DNA of 64,000 nucleotides from contig JAXCGZ010000098.1 of assembly GCA_037179515.1 (NCBI GenBank), forward strand, positions 45,001 to 109,000, written 5' to 3'. The number at the start of each line of letters is the position of its first letter. The stretch's first letter is position 1. Source of the DNA: Halocaridina rubra (lineage: Eukaryota > Arthropoda > Malacostraca > Decapoda > Atyidae). Made by a program: the position numbers and the translations under genes. Positions 63,646 to 64,000 of this stretch are shown piece by piece. Under the pieces are notes generated by a model. It was not told where the DNA came from and did no database searches. It worked only from the letters and a program-made list of their open reading frames with translations.

Positions 63646-64000
63646 TTAGTTTACAATAGAAATGGGGCCGAATTATTTAAGCTATTTTCTAAGAATTCCT
63701 ATGCGAATTACACAAACATAACATATATAGAGTACCTTTACAGACAACTAGAGCATGCAGGGTCTATGTCCTTGTTGGACATCTGAAATACAAACATATC
63801 CTTATGTTTAAACAACATAATTCCAGTGTGAAACTAATATTAAACATTAATTAAGATCAAAAAGTCAGTTTAAATCAAAACATTAATTCATCTACTTCTC
63901 TCGTTTCTTTAAAAGACAAAATTGAGTTAATTACAGTAGGATTATGACTCATTTAGAACATTAGCAAACAATTAAGTAGAGTATTAGCATGTATGAACAG
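63646..64000. other. No recognised feature
   Basis: AT-rich sequence at the right edge. If the LTR call is right, this would be the start of an untranslated leader. Confidence 0.3.

Noticed and set aside
63442..63659. Two overlapping plus ORFs as a host gene
   Set aside because: No domain; they lie inside the candidate LTR after its AATAAA.

Overview
This is eukaryotic nuclear DNA that is almost entirely repetitive. The organism is most likely an arthropod, plausibly a decapod crustacean. Support for this is the very high load of long (AT)n, (CT)n and (AAT)n microsatellites, BEL/Pao LTR retrotransposons, CR1/jockey-group and I-like LINEs, several tRNA-derived SINE families and scattered TTAGG-like motifs. 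The placement is inferred from repeat style, not proven. No bacterial-type genes, operons or CRISPR arrays are present.

One probable host gene is visible. It enters from the left edge on the minus strand: a signal-peptide exon (6685-6820) and a second exon (1430-1799) have matching splice phases and together resemble the N-terminal extracellular domain of a CNNM/Unextended-type metal transporter. Its 4.9-kb intron is filled with microsatellites, degenerate minisatellites and SINE copies.

Layout: 1-6.9 kb, the host gene and its intron; 7-12.5 kb, SINEs, a palindromic MITE-like element, long (AT)n tracts and a mirror pair of tRNA-like repeats; 12.7-16.9 kb, a truncated BEL/Pao element; 17.6-27.9 kb, a second BEL/Pao element with both LTRs and a 5-bp target duplication, interrupted by a 5'-truncated CR1-like LINE; 28-33 kb, a microsatellite, a second palindromic MITE, a SINE and a large inverted repeat; 33.9-37.5 kb, two 5'-truncated LINEs in tandem with short-repeat tails; 37.5-49.5 kb, microsatellites, a LINE 3' fragment and degenerate repeats; 50-52 kb, an I/Nimb-like LINE; 53-57 kb, SINEs and microsatellites; 57.5-61.6 kb, a tandem array of a 273-bp tRNA-bearing unit; 62-64 kb, a microsatellite and a candidate solo or 5' LTR.

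The most unusual structure is the 57529-61647 array. It has thirteen minus-oriented units and three plus-oriented units, each carrying a tRNA-like sequence. There is a 1,090-bp four-unit higher-order repeat, and the array sits between 12-bp direct repeats. A paralogous empty site lies about 1.6 kb to the left. The smaller inverted pair at 9915-10194 has the same unit and similar ends, and may show the founding mobile form. All retroelement ORFs seen are damaged or truncated.
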